Positions 1-7,328 of a stretch of 22,437 nucleotides of DNA are shown piece after piece. Source of the DNA: Gardnerella vaginalis (GTDB lineage Bacteria > Actinomycetota > Actinomycetes > Actinomycetales > Bifidobacteriaceae); assembly GCF_001563665.1 (NCBI RefSeq), contig NZ_KQ961873.1:1-22437 (forward strand), read 5' to 3'. Positions within the stretch are counted from its first letter, which is position 1. Each line of letters opens with the position of its first letter. The notes beneath the pieces are model-generated. The model was not told the DNA's origin. It worked only from the letters and a program-made list of their open reading frames with translations, and ran no database searches. The position numbers and the translations under genes were made by a program.

Positions 1-787
1 TTTTTTGTAAAAGAGCATCACCAATATATTTTTCATTTTGCAAGATGGTTTTAATATTAGACAAGTGCCATTTTAAATGCCCGGCGCCATTTTTAACACC
101 GTCTTTTTCAAGACCCTCCGCTATATCTCTAAGGCTTAATCCTTCTAAATATTCTCTATAAATTCTTCTTACGACTTTTGCTTCCTGTTCAAGAATTACA
201 AGATTCCCCTCATCGTCTTTTGTGTATCCTAAAAACCAGTTATGGTTGATTTGCACTTTCCCTTCCTGGTAGCGAAACTTAAGTCCAAGCTTCACATTCT
301 GAGAAAGCGACGCTGATTCCTGTTGAGCTAAAGAAGCCATGATAGTAAGCAATAGTTCTCCGCTTGCTTCCATGGTGTTGATGTTTTCTTTTTCAAAAAT
401 GATCGGAATGTTTTTGTCTTTCAACTGTCTAACAAACTTTAAACAGTCGATAGTGTTTCTCGCAAAACGGCTAATCGACTTAGTGATAACCATGTCTACT
501 TTGCCACTCATGCAATCGTGGATCATGTCATTGAAACCGACACGTTTTTTCGTACTAGTTCCTGAAATACCGTCATCAGCGTAGATACCGGCAAACTCCC
601 AGAGAGGATTTCTTGAAATATAATCCGTATAATGCTGAACTTGCGTGTCATAACTTGTTGCCTGTTCTTCACTGTCAGTACTGACACGACAATACGCTAC
701 TACTCTTAACTTCGGCTTATCTTTATGCTTATCTACCGTATTCCCCGCTATTTTTCTTGGTGGAATAATTGTAACGTTGGCACTCAT
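1..787 (-). CDS. Large serine recombinase, third gene of the recombinase cassette (C-terminus outside window)
   Basis: The frame is open from an ATG at 787 to the window edge, giving 262 visible residues. The N-terminal resolvase domain is intact: the catalytic serine sits in YCRVSTD near residue 34, followed by DDGISGT and [10 protein letters not shown], which carries conserved arginines. The Recombinase (DNA-binding) domain begins near residue 170 and ends at the window edge around the conserved [12 protein letters not shown] motif. The zinc ribbon and coiled coil expected downstream are not visible. Such enzymes make double-strand breaks through a 5'-phosphoserine link and integrate or excise DNA at att sites. 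The ATG overlaps the stop of the preceding short recombinase (ATGA), and a GGGAGGTG ribosome binding site lies just upstream. The family call is secure. Whether this or the other large recombinase is the main integrase cannot be decided here. Confidence 0.95.
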   Translation of the reverse strand, partial: MSANVTIIPPRKIAGNTVDKHKDKPKLRVVAYCRVSTDSEEQATSYDTQVQHYTDYISRNPLWEFAGIYADDGISGTSTKKRVGFNDMIHDCMSGKVDMVITKSISRFARNTIDCLKFVRQLKDKNIPIIFEKENINTMEASGELLLTIMASLAQQESASLSQNVKLGLKFRYQEGKVQINHNWFLGYTKDDEGNLVILEQEAKVVRRIYREYLEGLSLRDIAEGLEKDGVKNGAGHLKWHLSNIKTILQNEKYIGDALLQK

Positions 788-1194
788 TTCACACCTCCCT
801 TGATTTGACTGTACGCGTATACTGCTTGCCGATAAGGATCATCGTATTTCTTTTCTATAACGCCTATTTCATACGTGAAATTTGTTGTAATTAAAGGTTT
901 TAGCTCTGTTGTACGAGGCTTTCTTCTAAAATTGTTGGCTCTTAACTGCTGAACTTTATAAAAAGTTTCTTCATCTAAAAGACTCGGGTAAAGCGATGTT
1001 CCTAAGTACGTTTTATTTTTCAAAATATTGCTAATTACAGAATGTGTTTTATCAATGTTCACCGCTCGAGCCGTTTCAGAAATCGTTCCAAATTCTAAGA
1101 ATTTACGGAAAAGTTCTCTAACTTTCAGAGCTTCTTTTTCGTCTATAACCGCTTTACCGTCTACTATTCGGTAACCATATGGGATGTGTGCCAT
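784..1194 (-). CDS. Short recombinase-domain protein lacking the catalytic resolvase domain
   Basis: The 136-residue product begins [15 protein letters not shown], matching the start of the Recombinase domain of large serine integrases. [12 protein letters not shown] corresponds to the conserved N-K-x-Y-x-G motif. There is no resolvase N-terminus, no catalytic serine and no cysteine zinc ribbon. The C-terminal [13 protein letters not shown] segment recalls short proteins I know from clostridial multi-recombinase operons. An in-frame ATG exists at 1230, but the ATG at 1194 has a good AGAGGTGA ribosome binding site and starts exactly where the family starts. The gene overlaps the upstream large recombinase by 31 bases and the downstream one by 4, so the three are very likely co-translated. 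It probably acts as a DNA-binding partner or regulator of the two catalytic recombinases; that role is inference. Confidence 0.88.
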   Translation of the reverse strand: MAHIPYGYRIVDGKAVIDEKEALKVRELFRKFLEFGTISETARAVNIDKTHSVISNILKNKTYLGTSLYPSLLDEETFYKVQQLRANNFRRKPRTTELKPLITTNFTYEIGVIEKKYDDPYRQAVYAYSQIKGGVK

Positions 1195-2756
1195 GTTTCT
1201 TTCACCTCTTCTTCTAATTCCAATCCGCATTTCAAATGAAAAATGAATTCTGTTCTGCTTTTAACTACGACATCGTCTACAAAATCCAGAAAATCCTCGT
1301 CCTTAAACTCGCTAAATACTTCTGTGACGCTTACGAACCGTTGAAGTTTTTGTGCCTCGTTTAAGTGCGTTAAGTTACCGTTTAAACTGTTGGAAAGCTG
1401 AAGTTTTTCCTTAAGACAAGTATCCATTTCCGTTTTAAGCTGATTGCTTTCCAGATAGTAGGAATCCATCTCAATGTAGCCACCGGCGAAAAGCTTACTG
1501 AGTACTTGCTCTTGTTCTTGCAGCTTAGCTATTTTTTCTTCGAGTTCGATAACCTTGTTTAATCCGTCTTTATTATTCACGTTTCTTAAGCTTTTTATGA
1601 AAGGCGTTAATATTTGAGCGGATGTTGCTTTGAACTTGTTAAGCATTTGAAGAAAAGCTAATTTAACATACTCCTCTTTTACAGCTTTCATAGGGCAGCA
1701 TTTAGTATCATGTATATGCTTGGTACAACACCAAACAACATAGGCTCCATCTTTTTTATGCCGGTCGTGTTTCTTTAACCGACTATGGCAATTACCGCAG
1801 TAAAGTTTTCCTGAAAACACATATCTAGCAAGGTATTTATTACTACCGTCGGTAATATTTAGTTTTAATTTTCTCTTCTGTCTCAGCTCATGCACATTAT
1901 TAAAAATTTCATGACTGATGATAGCCTCGTGATGGTTTTCAATAACATACTGTTTTTTCTCGCCACGGTTTTTATGGCGGTTAAAATTATCGTCTGTAAA
2001 TGTCTTTTGAAAAATCACATCCCCTGTGTATGTTTTATTGTTCAAAATAGCGTTCACGGTAGTCGAAGACCATTTAGCTCCTCTTTTCGCAGGAATCTTT
2101 TTAGCCGTCAGCTCATTAGCTATCACATGCCCGCCTTTACCTAAAAGTGCCATACTAAAGATGTCTTTTATAACCTCAGCTTCCTTTGGAACGATAATCA
2201 TTTTCCCGTTCTCGTTTTTATAGCCATACGATGGGGAAGAAATGACATAGCTTCCGTTTTCGAACCTTTTTTGAATTGACCACATGCTGTTTTCCGATAT
2301 GGATCTTGACTCGCTTTGCGCAATAGAACTTAAGATAGAAAGCATAAGCTCCGAACTCATATGCTCGGTATCAATGTTTTCTTTCTCAAAATACAAATAA
2401 ATACCAAGGCCGGTAAGTTTTCTAACTATTTCAAGACAGTCAACCGTGTTTCTTGCAAGCCTACTAATCGACTTTGTAATAATCCTGTCTATTTGACTGC
2501 TCTCACAGTCTTTAAGCAGTTGTTTAAGACTTTCACGCTTATCGATTTTCGTGCCGCTAATACCCTCGTCAAAGTAAAGTCCCGCATACTCCCAGCATGG
2601 ATTAGACTTAATATAGTTTTCGTAATGCTCCTTTTGTACCTCTAGACTGAGAAGCTGTTCATCACTGTCGGTAGAAACTCTCGCATATGCTGCAACCCGT
2701 ATTTTTCTAAGAGAATTATCCGGCTGTTTGGCTTCCAGTTTTGTTATCATTTTCAT
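1164..2756 (-). CDS. Large serine recombinase, first of the cassette, complete
   Basis: This is a full-length large serine recombinase of about 530 residues. The resolvase domain carries the catalytic serine in YARVSTDSDEQ (near residue 28), then DEGISGT, TKSISRLARNT and FEKENIDTE. The Recombinase domain spans roughly residues 180-290. A zinc ribbon follows near 330-375 (CGNC, then a WCC...CC cluster), and a long coiled coil lies near 410-470 (ELEEKIAKLQEQEQ onward). The N-terminus has ATG codons at 2759, 2756 and 2750; a GAGGTGAG ribosome binding site best suits 2756. The enzyme should catalyse site-specific integration or excision of the cassette or phage. All visible catalytic motifs are intact. 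It differs from the recombinase at 1-787, so the two are not a recent duplication. Confidence 0.95.
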   Translation of the reverse strand: MKMITKLEAKQPDNSLRKIRVAAYARVSTDSDEQLLSLEVQKEHYENYIKSNPCWEYAGLYFDEGISGTKIDKRESLKQLLKDCESSQIDRIITKSISRLARNTVDCLEIVRKLTGLGIYLYFEKENIDTEHMSSELMLSILSSIAQSESRSISENSMWSIQKRFENGSYVISSPSYGYKNENGKMIIVPKEAEVIKDIFSMALLGKGGHVIANELTAKKIPAKRGAKWSSTTVNAILNNKTYTGDVIFQKTFTDDNFNRHKNRGEKKQYVIENHHEAIISHEIFNNVHELRQKRKLKLNITDGSNKYLARYVFSGKLYCGNCHSRLKKHDRHKKDGAYVVWCCTKHIHDTKCCPMKAVKEEYVKLAFLQMLNKFKATSAQILTPFIKSLRNVNNKDGLNKVIELEEKIAKLQEQEQVLSKLFAGGYIEMDSYYLESNQLKTEMDTCLKEKLQLSNSLNGNLTHLNEAQKLQRFVSVTEVFSEFKDEDFLDFVDDVVVKSRTEFIFHLKCGLELEEEVKETWHTSHMVTE

Positions 2757-2817
2757 CATCTCACCTCACTTTCTTACAGTCATATACATCACTCTAAAAG
2801 CAGTGTTTATCAAGCTT

Positions 2818-3030
2818 TTAACCCAATAATTCCTTGTAAAACGGGTGAAATTTTTCCCTGTTAAGACGGCTTATTTTTTCTTTTTCTTGCTCGCTGATAA
2901 GCCCTTTTTTAAAGAGCGAAACGGTAAGTTTTTCGGCTATTTCAAAACGAAAATCCGCCTGCATACTCTCTTTTGTCCAAGCTCTGGCTTTAACATCCGT
3001 TAGCCCGTGAACATCCTTACTGATTTGCAT
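2818..3030 (-). CDS. Small SHOCT-like protein of the recombinase cassette
   Basis: The 70-residue protein begins MQISKDVHGLTDVKARAW. The second half has the pattern LFKKGLISEQEKEKISRLNRE, a short amphipathic C-terminal-type helix pair as in SHOCT (short C-terminal) domains. Similar small proteins sit directly upstream of tandem serine recombinases in clostridial mobile elements, from general knowledge of such cassettes. The start at 3030 is preceded by GGAGGTG at good spacing; an upstream in-frame ATG at 3045 would place that ribosome binding site inside the gene. It overlaps the HTH/zinc-finger gene by 14 bases. Its function is unknown; a role assisting recombinase assembly or regulation is a guess from context. 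Confidence 0.8.
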   Translation of the reverse strand: MQISKDVHGLTDVKARAWTKESMQADFRFEIAEKLTVSLFKKGLISEQEKEKISRLNREKFHPFYKELLG

Positions 3031-3427
3031 GATGCCCACCTCCAAAACGATGTTCTATATAGCAGGCGTGGCAGCAGTATTTTCTGGTTTTATTACCGTA
3101 AGAGATAAAAGAATTTTTGCAGTTAAGACAAGTGCACTCATAGTTTGCCTGTCTTTTTACCAGCTGTGTATGCTTGTTCCACCATGTGTTTCTACACGCA
3201 TCAGAGCAGAAACGTTTAACTTTTCTTCCTGTGTTTTGCTTGATTGGTTTTGAACAAGATTCACATAATTCCGTCTGTGTTTTCGTAGACTGGATTACGC
3301 CTAGACTGTTACGTTTGCAGTAGCTTTTAATCGTATTAACGGAAATATCCATTCGGTTTGCAATCTGCGTATAGCTAAGGCCTTCATCTCTTAGTAATTT
3401 GACCTTGCGTTGTTCTTCCATATTCAT
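3017..3427 (-). CDS. HTH plus double zinc-finger DNA-binding protein heading the recombinase cassette
   Basis: The 136-residue product has an N-terminal helix-turn-helix resembling Hin/resolvase and sigma-region-4 HTHs (EGLSYTQIANRMDISVNTIK, residues about 15-35). Two four-cysteine zinc-finger-like units follow: CESC...FCSDAC near 55-80 and CLNC...CCHAC near 100-125. The reading frame extends upstream into the end of DNA polymerase, but the ATG at 3427 is the sensible start because AGGAGG precedes it and the protein family begins there. The ribosome binding site lies in the 3' arm of the leader hairpin at 3428-3478, so translation or transcription may be controlled there. The protein could be a transcription regulator of the cassette or an excision (directionality) factor; neither is proven. 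HTH and zinc ligands are seen directly. Confidence 0.85.
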   Translation of the reverse strand: MNMEEQRKVKLLRDEGLSYTQIANRMDISVNTIKSYCKRNSLGVIQSTKTQTELCESCSKPIKQNTGRKVKRFCSDACRNTWWNKHTQLVKRQANYECTCLNCKNSFISYGNKTRKYCCHACYIEHRFGGGHHANQ

Positions 3428-3478
3428 AAAAAGGCCACCTCCTATGAGGTAGCCTTGGGAAAGAATAAAAACTGACGG
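3428..3478 (-). ncRNA. Structured leader element, copy B, upstream of the recombinase cassette (candidate DUF2800-motif RNA)
   Basis: Read on the minus strand, the element starts CCGTCAG, then 8 variable bases, then CTTTCCCAAGGCTACC. It forms a hairpin AAGGCTACCT / AGGTGGCCTT (ten pairs with one G-U) around a CATAGG loop, followed by a run of five T. This looks like an intrinsic terminator, yet the same 3' arm carries the AGGAGG ribosome binding site of the HTH gene. It begins just after the polymerase stop codon. The same conserved block recurs at 7835-7871 with identical internal spacing. Position and sequence suggest the DUF2800 RNA motif described from comparative genomics; that identification is from memory and was not searched. 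Confidence 0.65.
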
Positions 3479-3482
3479 TTTT

Positions 3483-5459
3483 TTAATCTTTTTTGTAAAA
3501 CTCGCACTCGTAGCCGTCAGCTCGTAAAAAAAGTCCTTCTGCCCAAGGTGGTGTTCTTCCCATGAGCTCACACACGCTTTGAACACTCACGCTTTTATCG
3601 GTTTCGATAATGGCTTCATCATGCACGTGAGCAACGATGCGATATTCTTTCAGTGTTTGCATGGCGTAAAGTAGAATGTCACGAGCTATAGCTTGCGTAA
3701 TGTTTTCTACGAATTTAGGCCCGTAGCTTTCCAGCCGCTCCCATTTTTTAGTAGATCCCACACCCTCATAGGTGACTGATTCACCACCGTACTTGTTTTC
3801 TTCCACACGTGGCTTCACATAGTAAAGGCATCTTTTCGAAGGCAGTTTGATGATAAGAAACCCACTCTTGTAAGTGAACACGATATTGTGTGTTTGAACA
3901 GATACGTGTTCGTGTACACACTGTTTTACCGCTCTGTCCACATCCCACCACAGTGTTGTCACCATCGGGTTAGATGATCTCCACGCGTCAACAAGAGGTT
4001 GTAGTTCATCTTCGGTAAGACCCATGTCGAGTGCTCCCATGGCTTTTAACGCTCCGACAGAGCCGCCGTAGCCTAAAGCGAGTTCCGCGATCTTCCCTTT
4101 CTGCCGCAGGTGCCCGTTTACTCCGTGTTTTTCAACAGGCACGCCAAACATTTGAGAGGCTGACGAGCAGTAAATGTCTTTGCCTTCCGCGAATACTCGC
4201 ATACGCCATTTTTCACCTGCAAGCCAGGCAAGGACTCTCGCTTCGATTGCTGAAAAGTCTGCGACAATAAACTTAAATCCCGTGCGTGGGATAAAAGCGG
4301 TTCGGATAAGCTGGGATAAGGTATCTGGAATATCCTCATAAAGCATTTCCAATGCTTCAACGTTTCCCTGTTTAACAAGACTTCTAGCCTCATCTAGATC
4401 AGGCAGATGGTTTTGTGGCAGGTTTTGTAATTGTACGAGCCTTCCCGCGAATCTTCCTGTTCGGTTTGCGCCATAGAAGCGAAACATGCCACGCTCTCGA
4501 TAATCCATGCAGGCAGCGTTTTTCATCGCCGTATACTTTTTCACCGATGATTTGGCAAGCTGCTGGCGAAGCCGTAAAACTTTCGCCAGTTCTTTACCCA
4601 CTGTTTTAAGTTCTTTAGCGACTTCTTTTTTACCAAGCGACTCCATTTCAAGGCCATGCTCTTTAAGCCAAGAGCGCATTTGTAACACTGAGTTCGGGTT
4701 TTCTAAACCTGTAATATGCTTAAGCTCATCCACGAGATGCGTTTTCACCTCTAAGTCGAGTTTTATGGCTGATTCAACGAAAAGAGGATCTATTTCTATC
4801 CCACGGTCGTTGATCTCCTGGTCGAGATAAAACTCCTGCCATAAAAAGTCTGGTACAGGAAAGCGTGAGAGCTTTTCTTGAATACTCATTTCAACTTCCA
4901 CATCACGCTTGTTATACGATTTGAAAAGCTCCCATTTTTCCTTATCGTGAAAATACTTGTTTCTTGTTCTTCCACCGTTTACTTTCGTAGGATTACACGG
5001 AAGGCAGAAATATTTAATAAGATTCTTACCCTCAGTGAGTTTCTGCTTATCAAGACCCAGTACTGCTCCCACGTTTTCAAGCGACATGGGTAGCCCCAGG
5101 GTGGCTGACCAGATCATTGTGCAATGCCACGAGCAGGGGTTTAAAAATAGGCCTTCACTTTTTCCTGTCTGACTAGGATTCACATTGATGCCTTTATCTC
5201 GCAGGTAGCGTGATAAGCAGACTCTTTCAAACTGAGCGTTAAACGCCCACTTGGTCACCGTTTCATCCGTTAAAGCAGAAAGCACGGTATCCGGTATGGT
5301 TTCACCTTGCGCTAAGTCAACGACCTGAACTTCACTACCGTCCACACTGTAGCCAAAGAGCAGTATCTCAAAATCATCCGATTCTGCGTATTGGTAAACT
5401 CCACATTTTTTAAGGTCAACGGAGGAAAACGTTTCTAAATCTATACTCAAATTATCCAA
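3483..5459 (-). CDS. Phage family A DNA polymerase with 3'-5' exonuclease domain
   Basis: The protein replicates the phage genome. The N-terminal DnaQ-like exonuclease shows Exo I SIDLETFS (D and E near residues 7 and 9), Exo II WAFNAQFER, and Exo III YNKRDVEVE. The polymerase domain has motif A FIVADFSAIEARV near 400, motif B KGKIAELALGYGG near 455, and motif C VAHVHDEAIIE near 614, so all catalytic acidic residues are present. At about 658 residues it is full length for this phage family. I prefer a TTG start at 5459: GGAGGTGG lies nine bases upstream and family members begin just before the Exo I motif. A GTG at 5507 would lie in a hairpin with no correctly spaced ribosome binding site. 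The stop is four bases before leader copy B. Confidence 0.95.
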   Translation of the reverse strand: MDNLSIDLETFSSVDLKKCGVYQYAESDDFEILLFGYSVDGSEVQVVDLAQGETIPDTVLSALTDETVTKWAFNAQFERVCLSRYLRDKGINVNPSQTGKSEGLFLNPCSWHCTMIWSATLGLPMSLENVGAVLGLDKQKLTEGKNLIKYFCLPCNPTKVNGGRTRNKYFHDKEKWELFKSYNKRDVEVEMSIQEKLSRFPVPDFLWQEFYLDQEINDRGIEIDPLFVESAIKLDLEVKTHLVDELKHITGLENPNSVLQMRSWLKEHGLEMESLGKKEVAKELKTVGKELAKVLRLRQQLAKSSVKKYTAMKNAACMDYRERGMFRFYGANRTGRFAGRLVQLQNLPQNHLPDLDEARSLVKQGNVEALEMLYEDIPDTLSQLIRTAFIPRTGFKFIVADFSAIEARVLAWLAGEKWRMRVFAEGKDIYCSSASQMFGVPVEKHGVNGHLRQKGKIAELALGYGGSVGALKAMGALDMGLTEDELQPLVDAWRSSNPMVTTLWWDVDRAVKQCVHEHVSVQTHNIVFTYKSGFLIIKLPSKRCLYYVKPRVEENKYGGESVTYEGVGSTKKWERLESYGPKFVENITQAIARDILLYAMQTLKEYRIVAHVHDEAIIETDKSVSVQSVCELMGRTPPWAEGLFLRADGYECEFYKKD

Positions 5460-5481
5460 ATTGCACCACCTCCAAGTTAAT

Positions 5482-5513
5482 AAAAGAGGTGACAGAAAAC
5501 CTGCCACCTCCTT
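5482..5513 (-). terminator. Hairpin with T-run in the polymerase leader (attenuator-like)
   Basis: On the minus strand a 13-pair stem (AAGGAGGTGGCAG with CTGTCACCTCTTT-type arm, two G-U pairs) encloses a GTTTT loop and runs into TTTTATT. It lies between the small membrane peptide and the polymerase start. The shape fits an intrinsic terminator or attenuator, and the 5' arm also holds an AAGGAGG sequence that would be masked in the folded form. It lacks the CCGTCAG and CCCAAGGCTACC blocks of the two leader elements, so it is not a third copy of them. Confidence 0.55.
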
Positions 5514-5520
5514 GACTTTC

Positions 5521-5631
5521 TTACTTTCTGTTCAGCATGTTTTTGACTTCGATATAAAGACTGACAAGTTTTCTTACCACGAAATCAAGAAGCAATACGC
5601 CAGCAAATATTCCAACAAACCAGCTAATCAT
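5521..5631 (-). CDS. 36-residue single-pass membrane peptide
   Basis: A short frame begins ATG at 5631, MISWFVGIFAGVLLLDF, and ends with a basic tail after a second amphipathic stretch. It has one hydrophobic segment near residues 4-19, then RK and a helical KLVSLYIEVKNML tail. AAGGAG overlaps the stop codon of the DUF2815 gene, nine bases upstream, so translation is probably coupled. The function is not known. Comparable tiny membrane proteins are common between phage replication genes. The size makes the call moderate; placement, ribosome binding site and clear membrane segment support it. Confidence 0.65.
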   Translation of the reverse strand: MISWFVGIFAGVLLLDFVVRKLVSLYIEVKNMLNRK

Positions 5632-5644
5632 CTTCACATGCTCC

Positions 5645-6193
5645 TTATGCTAGAAAGTCATCATCTTCTAAAGTCGTAAAATCATCGGTTGCGAGGCTAC
5701 GTCCGCCGAGTGGCTCACCGTCTCGAATTTTTTGAATATTGCCAAGACCGCAAGCAACTCCCTTATTACCGTTAGAGTTAAAAGCGTAGAAGTTGATGGA
5801 AACCCTCGCATAGCAGCCTGAATACACTTCACTGCGGTCCATGATTGGTTTTACCTGCTTGTCTACAATCTGCGGAGCCGTGGTTGAGTTCGCGTTGATG
5901 AAATAGTGTCCTTTATACGCTTCATCATCACGCTCAATATCCCCGTCCCTGAGTGGTGTTTTAAGAGCAGCCTTGTTTGGTTTCTTACCGCCGAACTTGC
6001 CGACACCTTCCTCAATAGCAGCATCAATAGCTTTCTCAATAGCATTTACTGTTTCAACATCATCTTTAGGAATAAGCAGTGAAACACTATATTTTTCAGG
6101 ACCGCCATTAATAGACTTTGGCTCCCAACCGTTGAAATAAGAAAGACGCGTGTTCTTACCGGTGATAACCTTCGTGTTATTTAATTTAGACAT
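5645..6193 (-). CDS. DUF2815 family protein, probable phage ssDNA-binding protein
   Basis: The 182-residue protein begins MSKLNNTKVITGKNTRLSY and includes the family-typical EPKSINGGPEKYSVSLLIPK and GVACGLGNIQKIRDGEPLGG. The C-terminus is strongly acidic and aromatic (DDFTTLEDDDFLA), like the tail of single-stranded DNA-binding proteins that recruits replication partners. DUF2815 genes regularly lie between DUF2800 and PolA in phages of Gram-positive bacteria, as here. The frame is open further upstream, but the ATG at 6193 has GGAG ten bases ahead and lies four bases past the DUF2800 stop. The ssDNA-binding role is inferred from family context and the acidic tail. Confidence 0.9.
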   Translation of the reverse strand: MSKLNNTKVITGKNTRLSYFNGWEPKSINGGPEKYSVSLLIPKDDVETVNAIEKAIDAAIEEGVGKFGGKKPNKAALKTPLRDGDIERDDEAYKGHYFINANSTTAPQIVDKQVKPIMDRSEVYSGCYARVSINFYAFNSNGNKGVACGLGNIQKIRDGEPLGGRSLATDDFTTLEDDDFLA

Positions 6194-6197
6194 AGTA

Positions 6198-7328
6198 CTA
6201 ATTCTCCTTTTTGAATTCGTTATTTGCGTTTGAAACATTAACTTTTGCCCGCTTATCCGAGCCCGGTACGAGCGTAAGTTTTCCGGACGGTTTGATAATG
6301 AGGTCGCCCAGAATATCCTCAAATTTTTTCTTGCCCATCAGCTTTTGCATTTCCGTTAAACCGATAAGACTAGTTTTGAAAATGTCGGTAAAGCCATGAG
6401 CTTTCGCTTTTTCAATAACCGCTGTCTCATCCTTAAACTTACGAACTGAACGTCCTTCCACGAGCTTGAAACCAGACCACTCTTTACCGTGGTTTATAGC
6501 GGAATCTGTGGCATACGCTAAAACATCATCAGCCCATTTCGTTAACTGTGGGATAAGCGTGAGCACTTCTTCAATCTCACTATCTGTTAAAACAGATGGC
6601 TCTTTGAACTCAAGTTCTGCGAGTTTAAGGTTTTTTTCCGCCCGTTTACGGCACGTGGCTTTTGCCCTGCAAAACCTGCACCAGTCACCAGCACAAAATT
6701 CGCCTTCGCCTTTAATAGCAAGCTCCGCTTTAGGTTTAAGCACGCTTTCAGCCCAAGAGATAAGCTCCGCAACAGGTAGTGTGAAAGTTGATACGTTGTC
6801 ACGCCGTGGCTGAAAAATACTCATCTCAACGCTTTGTATCTCATACAAGCTGTCAAAGAGTGCTAAAGCCCCCAGTGCGTAGCATTTCATCTGAGGATTC
6901 TCATAAGCATCAACCAGCACGCCTTGACCGTACTTAAAGTCGATAACCTGCAGCGTTTTTTCGCCTACAATAATGCAGTCCGCTGTACCAAACCCGTCCG
7001 GCACGTAAGCTGAAAAATCAACCTTCTGCTCGATGAGAAGAATAGGATCAGCACAAGCATGCTTTGCCTGCTCGTATTTTTCCATTACGAAATCCACATA
7101 AGCATCCGAGCATTCCTGCATCTCGTTTGAGTCATACTGTGTTGACGGTTTTTCGCACGGACGGTTAAGAAGCTTATTTAGCTTGTACTCACACCACGCG
7201 TGTGCCGCCGTTCCTTCCTCGGCTGCCACAGAAGTAGTGTTTTCAAACTTTTCTTCTAAAACAGCACTCGGAGTACACTTAATCCACCTGTGAGCAGAAG
7301 ATGGGGAAAGTAAAGCATGCTTAGTCAC
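6198..7328 (-). CDS. DUF2800 family protein, Cas4/RecB-like PD-(D/E)XK nuclease
   Basis: The product is about 376 residues. The core nuclease motif is visible as GTADCII followed by LQVIDFKYGQG near residues 112-130, giving the D...DxK signature. Near 212-226 comes a cysteine cluster, FCAGDWCRFCRAKATC, resembling the C-terminal iron-sulfur cysteines of Cas4 and AddB-type nucleases. The protein probably trims DNA ends during phage replication or recombination; activity is inferred. The start is a GTG at 7328 (VTKHALLSPSSAHRW, where the family begins), with GGAGG nine bases upstream and an 8-base overlap with the preceding gene. Longer in-frame starts would lack family similarity. It is complete, with no missing motif. 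Confidence 0.9.
   Translation of the reverse strand: MTKHALLSPSSAHRWIKCTPSAVLEEKFENTTSVAAEEGTAAHAWCEYKLNKLLNRPCEKPSTQYDSNEMQECSDAYVDFVMEKYEQAKHACADPILLIEQKVDFSAYVPDGFGTADCIIVGEKTLQVIDFKYGQGVLVDAYENPQMKCYALGALALFDSLYEIQSVEMSIFQPRRDNVSTFTLPVAELISWAESVLKPKAELAIKGEGEFCAGDWCRFCRAKATCRKRAEKNLKLAELEFKEPSVLTDSEIEEVLTLIPQLTKWADDVLAYATDSAINHGKEWSGFKLVEGRSVRKFKDETAVIEKAKAHGFTDIFKTSLIGLTEMQKLMGKKKFEDILGDLIIKPSGKLTLVPGSDKRAKVNVSNANNEFKKEN

Noticed and set aside
1..2756. The recombinases as decayed pieces of one gene
   Set aside because: Each has its own start with ribosome binding site, the two large ones both carry complete resolvase domains, and the overlaps are those of separate coupled genes.
3428..3586. 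Extended N-terminus of the HTH/zinc-finger protein from an upstream in-frame start
   Set aside because: The extension overlaps the polymerase end and the leader hairpin in a different frame; AGGAGG precedes the ATG at 3427 and the HTH begins there.
5482..5513. Third copy of the leader RNA before DNA polymerase
   Set aside because: It has a hairpin and T-run but neither the CCGTCAG nor the CCCAAGGCTACC block.
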